From contig BQXR01000003.1 in NCBI GenBank assembly GCA_033238645.1, positions 62,001 through 126,000 on the forward strand: a stretch of 64,000 bases of DNA, read 5' to 3'. Position numbers and translations under genes: made by a program. This stretch comes from Thiomicrorhabdus sp033238645 (GTDB taxonomy: Bacteria; Pseudomonadota; Gammaproteobacteria; Thiomicrospirales; Thiomicrospiraceae). The notes beneath the pieces were generated by a model that had not been told where the DNA came from, made no database searches, and saw only the letters and a list, made by a program, of their open reading frames with translations. Shown here piece after piece: positions 50,568-59,426 of this stretch (within the stretch, counting starts at the first letter, position 1; each line of letters starts with the position of its first letter).

Positions 50568-51497
50568 TTGGAATCAGAGTTTAATCATTATTCAGTGCTG
50601 TTAAAAGAGTCTATTGATGGTCTGAATATTAAGCCAGATGGCATCTATATAGATGGCACCTTTGGCCGTGGTGGGCACTCTGGAGAAATTCTTCGTCAGT
50701 TAGGGCCGCAAGGAAAGTTACTGGCGGTTGATCAAGACCCCGAGGCGATTAAGTTTGCCAATGAGAATATTAAAGATGAGCGTTTTGAAATTCAATACGG
50801 TAGCTTTGAAAATATTACAGAATATTGTGAAGCACGTGGTTTAGTCGGCAAGATTGATGGTCTGCTATTGGATTTAGGTGTTTCATCTCCTCAGCTAGAC
50901 GATGCTGAGCGTGGGTTTAGTTTTATGCGCGAAGGTCCTTTAGATATGCGCATGAATCCAGAAGCAGGCTTGAGTGCCAAAGAGTGGCTTGAGCAGGTGG
51001 ATGAAAAGACCTTAAAGCTTGTTTTACAGAATTACGGTGAAGAGCGTTTTTCAGGACGAATTGCTAGAGTAATCAAAGAAGAAACCGCTAAAGGCACTTT
51101 GAATACGACTTTAGATTTGGCTGAGCTAGTTAAGAATAATTCACCCAAAATAGATAAAAATAAACATCCTGCAACACGTACGTTTCAGGCGATCAGAATC
51201 GCTGTCAATCGTGAGTTAGATGTTTTGAAAAATGTATTGGAAGCAGCCATGACAGTGCTGGCACCTGATGGACGTTTGTCAGTGATTAGTTTTCACTCAT
51301 TAGAAGACAGAATTGTAAAAGTTTATATTCGAGATCAGTCAAAGATAAAAGATCTGTTTCCAGAGTCACCAATCTTGATTGAGGTCATAGAGCCAGTGTT
51401 AAGAAAAGTAGGTAAGCCTATTTTTCCAAGCAAAGAAGAGCTTCAAGTAAACAAAAGATCACGTAGTGCAGTTCTAAGGATTGCAGAAAAAATTTAA
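50568..51497 (+). CDS. rsmH: 16S rRNA (cytosine1402-N4)-methyltransferase RsmH (MraW)
   Basis: A 309-residue methyltransferase acting on the same nucleotide as RsmI. HYSVLLKESIDGLNI at the N-terminus, YIDGTFGRGGHSGEIL (near residue 28), LLDLGVSSPQLDDAERGFSF (near residue 104), LDMRMN, and the C-terminal RSRSAVLRIAEK are family marks. The start is TTG at 50568 with AAGGAT upstream. Second gene of the dcw operon, 19 bp after mraZ. Confidence 0.96.
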   Translation: MESEFNHYSVLLKESIDGLNIKPDGIYIDGTFGRGGHSGEILRQLGPQGKLLAVDQDPEAIKFANENIKDERFEIQYGSFENITEYCEARGLVGKIDGLLLDLGVSSPQLDDAERGFSFMREGPLDMRMNPEAGLSAKEWLEQVDEKTLKLVLQNYGEERFSGRIARVIKEETAKGTLNTTLDLAELVKNNSPKIDKNKHPATRTFQAIRIAVNRELDVLKNVLEAAMTVLAPDGRLSVISFHSLEDRIVKVYIRDQSKIKDLFPESPILIEVIEPVLRKVGKPIFPSKEELQVNKRSRSAVLRIAEKI

Positions 51498-51566
51498 ACA
51501 CACCGCACATACAGATTAACTAGGTCTGTATTATTTTCATCATGCTGATTAAGGGGAATTATCGCC

Positions 51567-52775
51567 ATGAAATTTGTAGGGAAAGAAACAACGCCAGTAC
51601 GGACACCTGGTATGCCTGTTATTAAAGTCATCGGATTAGGTGGTGGCGGTGGTAATGCTGTTGATTACATGGTTCGCTCTGATGTTCAGGGGGTTGATTT
51701 CATGTGTGCAAATACAGATGCACAAGCCCTGGATAACTCATCAGTTGAGATTTGTATTCAACTGGGTGCGGGTGGACTAGGTGCTGGTGCTGATCCTGAG
51801 CGTGGTAAGCAAGCAGCTAAAGATGATATTGACCTAGTTAAAGAGCAGTTAAAAGATGCTGATATGGTCTTTATTACTGCTGGTATGGGCGGCGGAACAG
51901 GAACAGGTTCTGCACCTGTTGTTGCTCAAGCTGCACGTGAAATGGGTATTTTGACTGTTGGTGTGGTGAGCAAACCTTTTAGTTTTGAGCGTCGTGATAA
52001 AGTTGCTGATCAAGGGATTAAGGATTTACAAGAGCATGTAGACTCTCTAATCGTTGTTCCAAATGACAAATTATTAAAAGTACTAGGACGTGATTTTGTT
52101 CTAGCAAAAGCATTTGATTATGCAAACGAAGTACTTCACGGTGGTGTGCAGGGTATCTCTGAACTGGTCACTCGCCCAGGTATGATTAACGTGGATTTTG
52201 AAGATCTACGTACCGTTATGGGTGAGCGCGGTATGGCGATGATGGGTGTTGGACATGCAACGGGTGAAGAGCGAGCTATAAAGGCAACTCAAAAAGCGAT
52301 TGCAAACCCACTTCTAGAAGATATATCTGTCTCTGGTGCTAAAGGATTGCTGGTTAATATTACTAGTGGTTTAGATTTCACACTAGGTGAGTTTAGCGAA
52401 GTAGGTGATGCGATTCATGAAGTTGCTGCCGAAGATGCTCGTGTTATTATCGGTACTTCTGTTGATGAGACGATGACTGATGAAATTCGTGTCACCGTGG
52501 TGGCGACGGGTTTGTCTATAGCAGGATCTGAAGGTGCTAAGCCAGAAGTGGTTAAGCCAAACTTACAGGCTGTTCAGGCTAATAAAACTGAGCAGACTAC
52601 GGCGACTGAAGTACCTGTGACAAGTCCAGTAGCAGAAATGCAGCAGCCTGAATTGATTCAACCTGAGCCAGAAGTTGTTCGTCCTAAAATGACTGTAAAT
52701 GGTTCCGATGTTGGCAGTATGTCTAATTCTAGTTATTTAGACATTCCTGCATTCTTACGTCGTCAAGCTGACTAG
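51567..52775 (+). CDS. ftsZ: Cell division protein FtsZ, in an unusual position
   Basis: A 402-residue tubulin-like GTPase that forms the division ring. The N-terminal IKVIGLGGGGGNAVDYM, the tubulin signature GGGTGTGSAP (near residue 110), the T7-type loop region NVDFEDLRTVM (near residue 210) and the C-terminal FtsA/ZipA-binding peptide LDIPAFLRRQAD are all present, so it should be functional. A 65-residue Gln/Pro/Glu/Val-rich linker precedes the tail. AAGGGG lies before the ATG. In most Proteobacteria ftsZ closes the dcw cluster after ftsQ-ftsA; here it lies between rsmH and ftsL. Whether a second ftsZ exists elsewhere cannot be seen. Confidence 0.96.
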   Translation: MKFVGKETTPVRTPGMPVIKVIGLGGGGGNAVDYMVRSDVQGVDFMCANTDAQALDNSSVEICIQLGAGGLGAGADPERGKQAAKDDIDLVKEQLKDADMVFITAGMGGGTGTGSAPVVAQAAREMGILTVGVVSKPFSFERRDKVADQGIKDLQEHVDSLIVVPNDKLLKVLGRDFVLAKAFDYANEVLHGGVQGISELVTRPGMINVDFEDLRTVMGERGMAMMGVGHATGEERAIKATQKAIANPLLEDISVSGAKGLLVNITSGLDFTLGEFSEVGDAIHEVAAEDARVIIGTSVDETMTDEIRVTVVATGLSIAGSEGAKPEVVKPNLQAVQANKTEQTTATEVPVTSPVAEMQQPELIQPEPEVVRPKMTVNGSDVGSMSNSSYLDIPAFLRRQAD

Positions 52776-52849
52776 TCTCTAGTAGGGCAATTTAATCACC
52801 TACAGTTGAATTGCCCACTAGAGAAATTCAGCAGCTTGAACGGATCAAT

Positions 52850-53182
52850 ATGCTAAATATATTCCCTAAGCCCACCCTCTTAATTGACTTTAAGTGGCGT
52901 GGGCTTTTTCTGTTTATCCTTGTGTCCCTTGTACTGGTTAGCCTAGTAGCGATCACGCGTGTACAGCATCAGGTGAGACATCTTGAAACTCAATACTACC
53001 ACTCCTTAAAGCAATCCCTGCATGAAAATGAAGAGTGGGGGCGTCTACGATTAGAGCTAGAGCACCTTACAGCACCGGCAAAGGTGGAACAGATTGCAAA
53101 GGCGAAATTGAATATGACATCGGATAAATCAAATTTCCAAATTATTTACATAGTTGAAAGTACAGATGAACAGGGGGGGTAA
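52850..53182 (+). CDS. ftsL: Cell division protein FtsL
   Basis: A 110-residue bitopic protein: a short cytoplasmic part, one membrane helix (LFLFILVSLVLVSLVAIT, near residues 18-35) and a periplasmic coiled coil (VQHQVRHLETQYYHSLKQSL). It forms the FtsQLB complex that activates septal synthesis. Size, topology and location directly before ftsI identify it, since its sequence is poorly conserved. ATG 52850 gives the usual short N-terminus; a TTG at 52811 would add 13 residues. The last codons, GAA CAG GGG GGG TAA, contain a run of seven G and overlap the start of ftsI. Confidence 0.88.
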   Translation: MLNIFPKPTLLIDFKWRGLFLFILVSLVLVSLVAITRVQHQVRHLETQYYHSLKQSLHENEEWGRLRLELEHLTAPAKVEQIAKAKLNMTSDKSNFQIIYIVESTDEQGG

Positions 53183-55118
53183 GTTTAGGCGTGAAAATGC
53201 GGTCTTTATTTTGATTGCTTTGGGCTTTGTGGCCATTATTGTTCGTGCATTTTATGTACAGATTATTAAAACAGATTTTCTGCAGAATGAAGCGGATAAG
53301 CGTCAGATTCGTACCATAGAAATTCCTGCTTATCGTGGGGATATCTATGATCGAAATGGGAAGTTATTAGCCTTAAGTACGCCAATGGCCTCTGTCTGGG
53401 TTGATCCGAAAGTAGTGGTGGCACACGAACAGAAATATCTACAGTTTTTACGTCTACTGAAATTAACCGATACACAGCTGAATGAAAAGATAAAAGAGAA
53501 TCGCCATAAGCGTTTAAGTTTTATCGTGCAGGTTCCTGATAAAACAATTATCAAAAAGTTAGCAGAGCTTGAACTGCCTGGAACCTATGCCAAGTATGTA
53601 GATCTGACTTTTCAAAATGGTGATAAGCAGATCGTAGTTAGCAAGCTGCTTCCATCGATCTGGGTTGATCAAAAATTGATTAATCGCTACCGCTACAGCT
53701 ATGCAAAATTGGCACAAATTTTAGAGACAACGCCAGGTACTTTGGCCAAGAAAATACGTTCCAGTCCTAAGCGACGTTTTATGTATTTAAAACGTTCTAT
53801 GGTGCCTGATCTAGCGAAGAGAATCGATCAGCTTAAGTTAACGGGTGTTTATACACAGGGCGAGTATAAACGCTACTATCCTGCAGGTGAAAGTAGTGCA
53901 CATCTTGTGGGCTTTACTAACATAGATGATCAAGGTTTAGAGGGGGTTGAACTTGCCTATAATGAGTGGCTTAAAGGTACCCCAGGCAAGAAACAAGTGG
54001 TTAAAGATCGTGCGGGTCAGGTCGTGGATTTTGTAAAAGACATCCGTGCATCTGAAGCGGGTAAACCGATTACCTTAAGTATTGATAAAAATATTCAGTA
54101 CTTTGCGTATCGTGCTCTGAAAGAGGTCATGATTAAGCATCAGGCTCAGTCTGCTAGCTCAATTATATTAGATGCGAAAACGGGAGAGATTCTCTCGATG
54201 GTGAGTCTGCCAGGTTATAACCCAAATGACTCCAGCCAGCGGGTGGGCAAGGCGATCCGAAATCGTGTGGTAACAGATCTGATAGAGCCTGGTTCGACCA
54301 TAAAACCGTTTGTTGTGGCAAAAGCGTTAGATGAAGGTTTGATTACTGAAGAGACAGAGATTAACACCTCCCCTGGTTATATACGCGTTCAGGGGAACCG
54401 CATCAGTGATACACATAATAATAAAGTATTAAAGCCAAAAGGTATTGTTAGAAAATCGAGTAATGTTGGTTCTGCCAAAATTGCTTTGATGTTAACACCT
54501 GAGTCACAACGTCAGTTTTTATATGATGTCGGGTTTGGTCATGATACGGGGCTGTTTCTGCCTGGTGAGTCGTCAGGTTATTTGAAGCCAGAGTTTGACT
54601 GGCAAGAAATTGATCAGGTATCGGCCTCTTTTGGATATGGCTTTAGTACCAACTTAATGAATTTGGCACAGTCCTATTTACTGTTTTCTAACCAAGGCAG
54701 AATGATGCCTTTGAGTGTAATTAAGCGAGAAGTGCATCCTGAGGGTAAGCAGCTGGTTAAGCCTGAAGTGGCTAATACCGTACTCAGAATGATGGAGTCG
54801 GTTGTATCAATAGGTGGGACAGCACCTAAAGCAAGAATCCCTGGTTATCGCGTAGCGGGTAAAACTGGAACGGTGCATAAGACCAAAAGTATTGGGGGTT
54901 ATGAAGAAAACTCATATCTTGCCGTGTTTGCAGGGATTGTACCTGTATCTGATCCTGACATGATTATGGCTGTTGTGGTTAATGAACCAAGTCGTGGAGT
55001 TTATTACGGAGGATTAGTAGCCGCACCGGTTTTTAAGAAAGTTATGCAAGAAGCTTTAAGGTTGCGGAATATCGCACCAGATCAAACCATTAAAGATAAA
55101 AGTAGGTTGAAAGAGTGA
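53166..55118 (+). CDS. ftsI: Septal peptidoglycan transpeptidase FtsI (PBP3)
   Basis: A 650-residue class B penicillin-binding protein. An N-terminal membrane helix (AVFILIALGFVAIIVRAFYV), the dimerisation domain start RGDIYDRNGKLLALST, and the transpeptidase motifs Ser-X-X-Lys in EPGSTIKPF (near residue 378), Ser-X-Asn in RKSSNVGSA (near residue 435) and Lys-Thr-Gly in VAGKTGTVHK (near residue 565). ATG 53166 has no Shine-Dalgarno at the usual distance other than sequence inside ftsL; it overlaps ftsL by 17 bp across the G run, so translation is probably coupled. Residues 2-5 (NRGG) are encoded by the G run. It is longer than the 588-residue Escherichia coli protein, with an insertion in the N-terminal domain. 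Confidence 0.95.
   Translation: MNRGGKFRRENAVFILIALGFVAIIVRAFYVQIIKTDFLQNEADKRQIRTIEIPAYRGDIYDRNGKLLALSTPMASVWVDPKVVVAHEQKYLQFLRLLKLTDTQLNEKIKENRHKRLSFIVQVPDKTIIKKLAELELPGTYAKYVDLTFQNGDKQIVVSKLLPSIWVDQKLINRYRYSYAKLAQILETTPGTLAKKIRSSPKRRFMYLKRSMVPDLAKRIDQLKLTGVYTQGEYKRYYPAGESSAHLVGFTNIDDQGLEGVELAYNEWLKGTPGKKQVVKDRAGQVVDFVKDIRASEAGKPITLSIDKNIQYFAYRALKEVMIKHQAQSASSIILDAKTGEILSMVSLPGYNPNDSSQRVGKAIRNRVVTDLIEPGSTIKPFVVAKALDEGLITEETEINTSPGYIRVQGNRISDTHNNKVLKPKGIVRKSSNVGSAKIALMLTPESQRQFLYDVGFGHDTGLFLPGESSGYLKPEFDWQEIDQVSASFGYGFSTNLMNLAQSYLLFSNQGRMMPLSVIKREVHPEGKQLVKPEVANTVLRMMESVVSIGGTAPKARIPGYRVAGKTGTVHKTKSIGGYEENSYLAVFAGIVPVSDPDMIMAVVVNEPSRGVYYGGLVAAPVFKKVMQEALRLRNIAPDQTIKDKSRLKE
53173..53179 (+). 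repeat. Run of seven G in the ftsL/ftsI overlap
   Basis: Related copy of the dispersed motif (GATGAACA plus seven G, then TAA). It is the last sense sequence of ftsL and codons 2-5 of ftsI. Confidence 0.85.
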
Positions 55119-56710
55119 AGACCTTAAAGCAGTTAGCTCAGTTTATTAAAAATGCTTCACTGTTGAGTGAAGGGGTTGGCGCTGTTGAGGTAACACACCT
55201 ATCTATTGATTCACGTCAGGTTCAAGCAGGTGACTGCTTTGTTGCCTTTCAGGGCTTAACTTCACATGGTCTCGACTTTTTAGAGTCTGTTTTAAAGCAA
55301 GAGCCTGCATTGATTTTATCGGATAGACCACTAACTGATAAGCAGAAAGTATTGCTCGCAAGCTACCCCCCCTGCTCATTTTGGCAGGTTGAAGATTTAG
55401 AGTCTAAATTAGCGGTGCTTGCAGACTGGTTTTACGATCAACCAAGCCAAAGAGTAAAAGTGATTGGTATTACAGGCACCAATGGTAAAACTTCAAGTGC
55501 ATTTTATGCTGCTCAGCTATTAGATAGTCTAGGTGAAAAAGTGGCTTTGATCGGTACGCTGGGTAATGGGATATTTGGTTGTGGTCATTTGGCATCGACA
55601 TCGAATACAACGCCTGATGTGGTTAGTGTACACCGACTTTTGTCTGAATATATTTCAGCAGGGGCACAGAGGGTAGTGATGGAAGTCTCCTCACATGCCC
55701 TTGAGTTAGGTCGTATACAGCAAGTGCAGTTTGAAACCATTGCTTTAACGCAAGTGACTCGTGATCATATGGACTTTCATGGCACGGTAGAAGCTTATCA
55801 ATCGGCTAAGATGAAGCTGTTTACTGACTATGATAGCAAGTACAAAGTGCTCAATTTAAATGATGAAGTTGGTTGTCAGTTAGTTAAGAAACTAACGGAA
55901 TCCCCTTTTGAAGAAGGGGGGGGTGTTTGGGGCTATCAGTTAGCGGAGCAAGCAACGGTTTCAACAGATTACTTGCTCGGTTTATTAGCAGGTGAAAAAT
56001 GTCAGCTTAAAGCACATGGCTTTTCTATGACACTTAACTGCCAAATGTTGTCATCAGTACAAGGCCAGAAAGCAATGGTAGATGTACCACTGATGGGGGC
56101 TTTTAATGTTGAGAACTTACTTTGTGCGCTGTCTATCGTTTTGGTTGGTATGGATGAGTCTAAGCGGAAAGATAGATGGCCACATCTGATTAAGCAGTTG
56201 CAAGTTCTGCAATCTGTAGAAGGACGAATGCAGCAAGTAGAGATGGCTAAAAATTGCCCAACCATTATTGTCGACTTTGCGCATACCCCAGATGCATTAG
56301 GGCAAGTTCTTTCTGCTGTGAAGCAGCATTTGTCAGGCGAGCAAGCAGGGCAGTTATGGGTCATCTTTGGTTGTGGTGGTGATCGAGATCAAGGTAAACG
56401 ACCATTGATGGCTAGGATTGCAGAAGCCATAGCTGATCACGTTTTAGTGACCAGTGATAACCCACGATTTGAAGAACCTCAGCGGATTATTGAACAGATT
56501 ATGCAGGGCTTTAATCGTCCGACAGTTGTTCAGGTTGAAACGGATCGAAAAATAGCTATTCAATGGGGTCTGACTCAGGCATCGAAGCAGGACATTGTTG
56601 TTATTGCAGGTAAAGGTCATGAAGATTATCAGGATATAAAAGGTGTGAAAACCCCTTTTAAAGATGAACAGATCGTTTTGGACTGGATGGAACAGAATGG
56701 ATTTAAATGA
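55115..56710 (+). CDS. murE: UDP-MurNAc-tripeptide synthetase MurE
   Basis: A 531-residue Mur ligase that adds the third amino acid, meso-diaminopimelate in Gram-negatives. ATP-binding GITGTNGKTSSAF is near residue 117; TRDHMDFHGTVEAYQSAKM near residue 212; the diaminopimelate-recognition motif DNPRFEEP (a variant of DNPR-X-E-X-P) near residue 449. It overlaps ftsI by 4 bp. Two G/C runs occur: C7 at 55366 (motif on the minus strand) encoding YPPCS and G8 at 55916 encoding EEGGGVW; both sit in poorly conserved loops. Confidence 0.95.
   Translation: MKTLKQLAQFIKNASLLSEGVGAVEVTHLSIDSRQVQAGDCFVAFQGLTSHGLDFLESVLKQEPALILSDRPLTDKQKVLLASYPPCSFWQVEDLESKLAVLADWFYDQPSQRVKVIGITGTNGKTSSAFYAAQLLDSLGEKVALIGTLGNGIFGCGHLASTSNTTPDVVSVHRLLSEYISAGAQRVVMEVSSHALELGRIQQVQFETIALTQVTRDHMDFHGTVEAYQSAKMKLFTDYDSKYKVLNLNDEVGCQLVKKLTESPFEEGGGVWGYQLAEQATVSTDYLLGLLAGEKCQLKAHGFSMTLNCQMLSSVQGQKAMVDVPLMGAFNVENLLCALSIVLVGMDESKRKDRWPHLIKQLQVLQSVEGRMQQVEMAKNCPTIIVDFAHTPDALGQVLSAVKQHLSGEQAGQLWVIFGCGGDRDQGKRPLMARIAEAIADHVLVTSDNPRFEEPQRIIEQIMQGFNRPTVVQVETDRKIAIQWGLTQASKQDIVVIAGKGHEDYQDIKGVKTPFKDEQIVLDWMEQNGFK
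55366..55378 (-). repeat. TGAGCA plus seven G on the minus strand, inside murE
   Basis: Reverse-oriented genic copy of the dispersed motif (TACCCCCCCTGCTCA on the plus strand), read Tyr-Pro-Pro-Cys-Ser in murE. Confidence 0.85.
55916..55923 (+). repeat. Run of eight G inside murE
   Basis: Preceded by GAAGAA, so not a member of the TGAGCA class, but one of the few runs of this length in the window. Confidence 0.7.
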
Positions 56711-56792
56711 TCAGCTGAAAAACGGCTCCCCTGAGAGGCTAGTCGAGAAGATGCAATCTCAAGTAGGACATTCACAACAAGGACAAATTGCT

Positions 56793-58226
56793 ATGAATGA
56801 TCAGCATCATTTTTCATGGACACTTGAAGCGCTGTTAAACAGTGTTGACGGCGAGTGGATTGGCGCAATTGACTCCGAAAATAGTGTGCAATTTACCAGT
56901 ATCAGTACTGATACCAGAACGCTTGAGTCAGGTGCGCTCTATATTGCGATTAAAGGTGAAAACTTTGATGGGCATGCCTTTATTGCACAGGCTATTCAGC
57001 AGGGGGCGGTGGCGGTATTGGTTTCTGATGACATTGAATCTATTGTGCCTGGCGTATTGGTTGAGGATACACGCATTGCTTTAGGCCAGTTTGCCAAGTG
57101 GCACCGTCTACAGATGCCAGTTAAGAAACTGATTGCGGTGACAGGCAGTAATGGAAAAACTACCAATAAAACATTGTTGTTGAATATTTTTAGTGCCGTT
57201 GGAAAGACTCTGGCAACCGAAGGTAACTTAAATAATGATTTTGGTGTACCACGTACACTACTAAATTTAAGACCAGATCATGAGTATGCAATCATTGAAA
57301 TGGGGGCCAATCATCCCCGTGAAATAGGCTATCTGACTAACCTAGCCTTACCCGATATTGCGTTGATCACTAATGCATCAGGAGCGCATCTAGAAGGGTT
57401 TGGCAGTCTACAGGGGGTTATAGATACCAAAGGTGAGATATTCCAAGGTCTGAACCAGCGTGAAGGTGATGCTTTAGGTGTGGCGATTATCAATACGGAC
57501 TCCAATGGTTATCAAGACTGGTTAAGTATGATTGCTGATTTTGGCATTCAAAACCTAAGCAGTTTTGGGTCAAGCGAAGAAGCGGATGTTTTAGTCACGC
57601 ATTTCAGATCGATAGAATCAGGGATTAAGTTTGATCTAACATTTGATGGACAGTGTCACTCCGTTAGCATGCCTGTACTCGGTCAACATAACGCACAAAA
57701 TGCAGCAGCGTGTGTGGCAGTTGCTTTAAATGCGGGCTTAAATTGGCAGCAGATTAAAGCAGGTCTGTTAAGTTTTACTGGCGTGGCGGGACGACTACAA
57801 AAACAGGCAATTAAGAGTGGCTGTTTAATTGATGATAGCTATAATGCCAACCCTGAATCTGTGAAAGCAGGGATTAATGCATTAGTGGCTTTGCCTGGTA
57901 AGTCTATTCTCTGCTTAGGTGCGATGGCAGAGTTAGGTGAACAGAGTGAAATCATGCACCAAGAAGTTGCTCAATATGCCAAACAGAATGGCGTTGATTA
58001 CCTATTAGTCTATGGTGAAGCTGCTCAGACAATGCCTGACATTTTTGGTAAACAGGGCTTTGGCTTTGACTCACATCAATACTTATCAGAGCTAGTTCTG
58101 GATATTTTACAGAAGAACAGTCAACAGAATTTAAGCGTGAATGTCTTGGTTAAAGGCTCACGTAGTGCTGAGATGGAGCGTATTACGCAAGCCATTTTGA
58201 GTGTAGAAAAACTGAATAATCGTTAG
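56793..58226 (+). CDS. murF: UDP-MurNAc-pentapeptide synthetase MurF
   Basis: A 477-residue Mur ligase that adds D-Ala-D-Ala. N-terminal recognition domain with STDTRTLESGALYIAIKGENF (in two parts, near residue 43), ATP-binding AVTGSNGKTTNKTLL (near residue 122), EMGANHPREIGYL (near residue 170), and DDSYNANPESVKAGI (near residue 348). I chose ATG 56793, preceded by AAGGA, because the conserved domain starts there. The frame is open upstream to an ATG at 56697 that overlaps the end of murE and would add 32 polar residues with no family counterpart. Confidence 0.93.
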   Translation: MNDQHHFSWTLEALLNSVDGEWIGAIDSENSVQFTSISTDTRTLESGALYIAIKGENFDGHAFIAQAIQQGAVAVLVSDDIESIVPGVLVEDTRIALGQFAKWHRLQMPVKKLIAVTGSNGKTTNKTLLLNIFSAVGKTLATEGNLNNDFGVPRTLLNLRPDHEYAIIEMGANHPREIGYLTNLALPDIALITNASGAHLEGFGSLQGVIDTKGEIFQGLNQREGDALGVAIINTDSNGYQDWLSMIADFGIQNLSSFGSSEEADVLVTHFRSIESGIKFDLTFDGQCHSVSMPVLGQHNAQNAAACVAVALNAGLNWQQIKAGLLSFTGVAGRLQKQAIKSGCLIDDSYNANPESVKAGINALVALPGKSILCLGAMAELGEQSEIMHQEVAQYAKQNGVDYLLVYGEAAQTMPDIFGKQGFGFDSHQYLSELVLDILQKNSQQNLSVNVLVKGSRSAEMERITQAILSVEKLNNR

Positions 58227-58329
58227 TGATGAGTAAAATTTATTAGGCTCTTTTGAGCAGGCAGCATCATAGCAATAGTGAACACAGAGACAGAAAAATA
58301 TAAGTCCATCAGGGCGAAAGGATAAGGCA

Positions 58330-59412
58330 ATGCTCATTTACTTAACTGAATACCTTCAGCAGTATATATCAGGATTTGGTGTGTTTAGTTACATCACCAT
58401 GCGCGCCATTATGAGTGTGCTGACAGCACTGTTACTCTCATTTATGATTGGTCCTGCGATGATCCGCTGGTTGACGCGTTTAAAGGTTGGACAAACTATT
58501 CGAAAAGACGGCCCGCAGACTCACTTGGTAAAAGCAGGTACACCCACCATGGGTGGCACCATGATTATCTTCTCGGTTGCCATGGCGGTTGTTCTCTGGG
58601 GAGACTTAAGCAACCACTATCTATTAATTATTACCTTGTCGATGCTTGCTTTTGGTGTGATCGGTTTTATCGATGATTATCAAAAAGTAGTTTACAAAGA
58701 TCCAGAGGGCATGCGATCTCGTACTAAATTTTTACTACAGTCTATCATCGGATTTGCCACCGCTTATGCACTTTATGCGATGGCAACAGTGCCCGCAGAA
58801 ACAGAGCTGTTAATCCCCTATATGAAAGATACCGTTATCTATATGGGTGCTTGGACGGTAGTCTTTAGTTATTTTGTAATTGTTGGAACCTCTAATGCTG
58901 TGAATCTAACCGATGGGTTAGATGGCTTAGCCATTATGCCAACGGTTATGATTTCAGGGGCTTTAGGGGTCTTTGCCTATCTTTCTGGACATGTCTATTT
59001 TTCAGATTATCTGAATATTCCTTATATACCAGGAGTGAGTGAAGTGACTATTTTAGCGGGCGCTTTGGTTGGTGCTGGGCTAGGATTTTTATGGTTTAAC
59101 GCTCACCCTGCACAAGTCTTTATGGGGGATGTCGGTTCGCTAGCGATTGGTGCTACCTTAGGTGGGATGGCGATTGCGGTGAAGCAAGAGTTAGTACTAG
59201 TCATAATGGGCGGAATCTTTGTTGCCGAAACGGTCTCTGTTATTTTACAGGTGGGCTCCTACAAGTTAAGAAAGAAACGTATTTTCTTAATGGCTCCGTT
59301 ACATCATCACTATGAGCAGAAGGGTTGGCATGAGTCACAGGTTATTGTGCGTTTTTGGGTCATTACGATAATTTTAGTACTAATTGGCTTAGCCAGTTTG
59401 AAACTTAGATAG
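58330..59412 (+). CDS. mraY: Phospho-MurNAc-pentapeptide transferase MraY
   Basis: A 360-residue membrane enzyme with ten helices that makes lipid I. Signatures: GTPTMGGTMII (near residue 73), FIDDYQKV (near residue 114), SNAVNLTDGLDGLA (near residue 190), FMGDVGSLAIGATLGG (near residue 265) and APLHHHYEQKGW (near residue 322). Length equals the family norm. AAGGATAAGGCA lies before the ATG. Confidence 0.97.
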   Translation: MLIYLTEYLQQYISGFGVFSYITMRAIMSVLTALLLSFMIGPAMIRWLTRLKVGQTIRKDGPQTHLVKAGTPTMGGTMIIFSVAMAVVLWGDLSNHYLLIITLSMLAFGVIGFIDDYQKVVYKDPEGMRSRTKFLLQSIIGFATAYALYAMATVPAETELLIPYMKDTVIYMGAWTVVFSYFVIVGTSNAVNLTDGLDGLAIMPTVMISGALGVFAYLSGHVYFSDYLNIPYIPGVSEVTILAGALVGAGLGFLWFNAHPAQVFMGDVGSLAIGATLGGMAIAVKQELVLVIMGGIFVAETVSVILQVGSYKLRKKRIFLMAPLHHHYEQKGWHESQVIVRFWVITIILVLIGLASLKLR

Positions 59413-59426
59413 AGAGTTGAATTGAT

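Noticed and set aside
58250..58262. TTTTGAGCAGGC between murF and mraY as a motif copy
   Set aside because: Shares the TTTTGAGCAG flank but has no G run; possibly a decayed copy, not counted.
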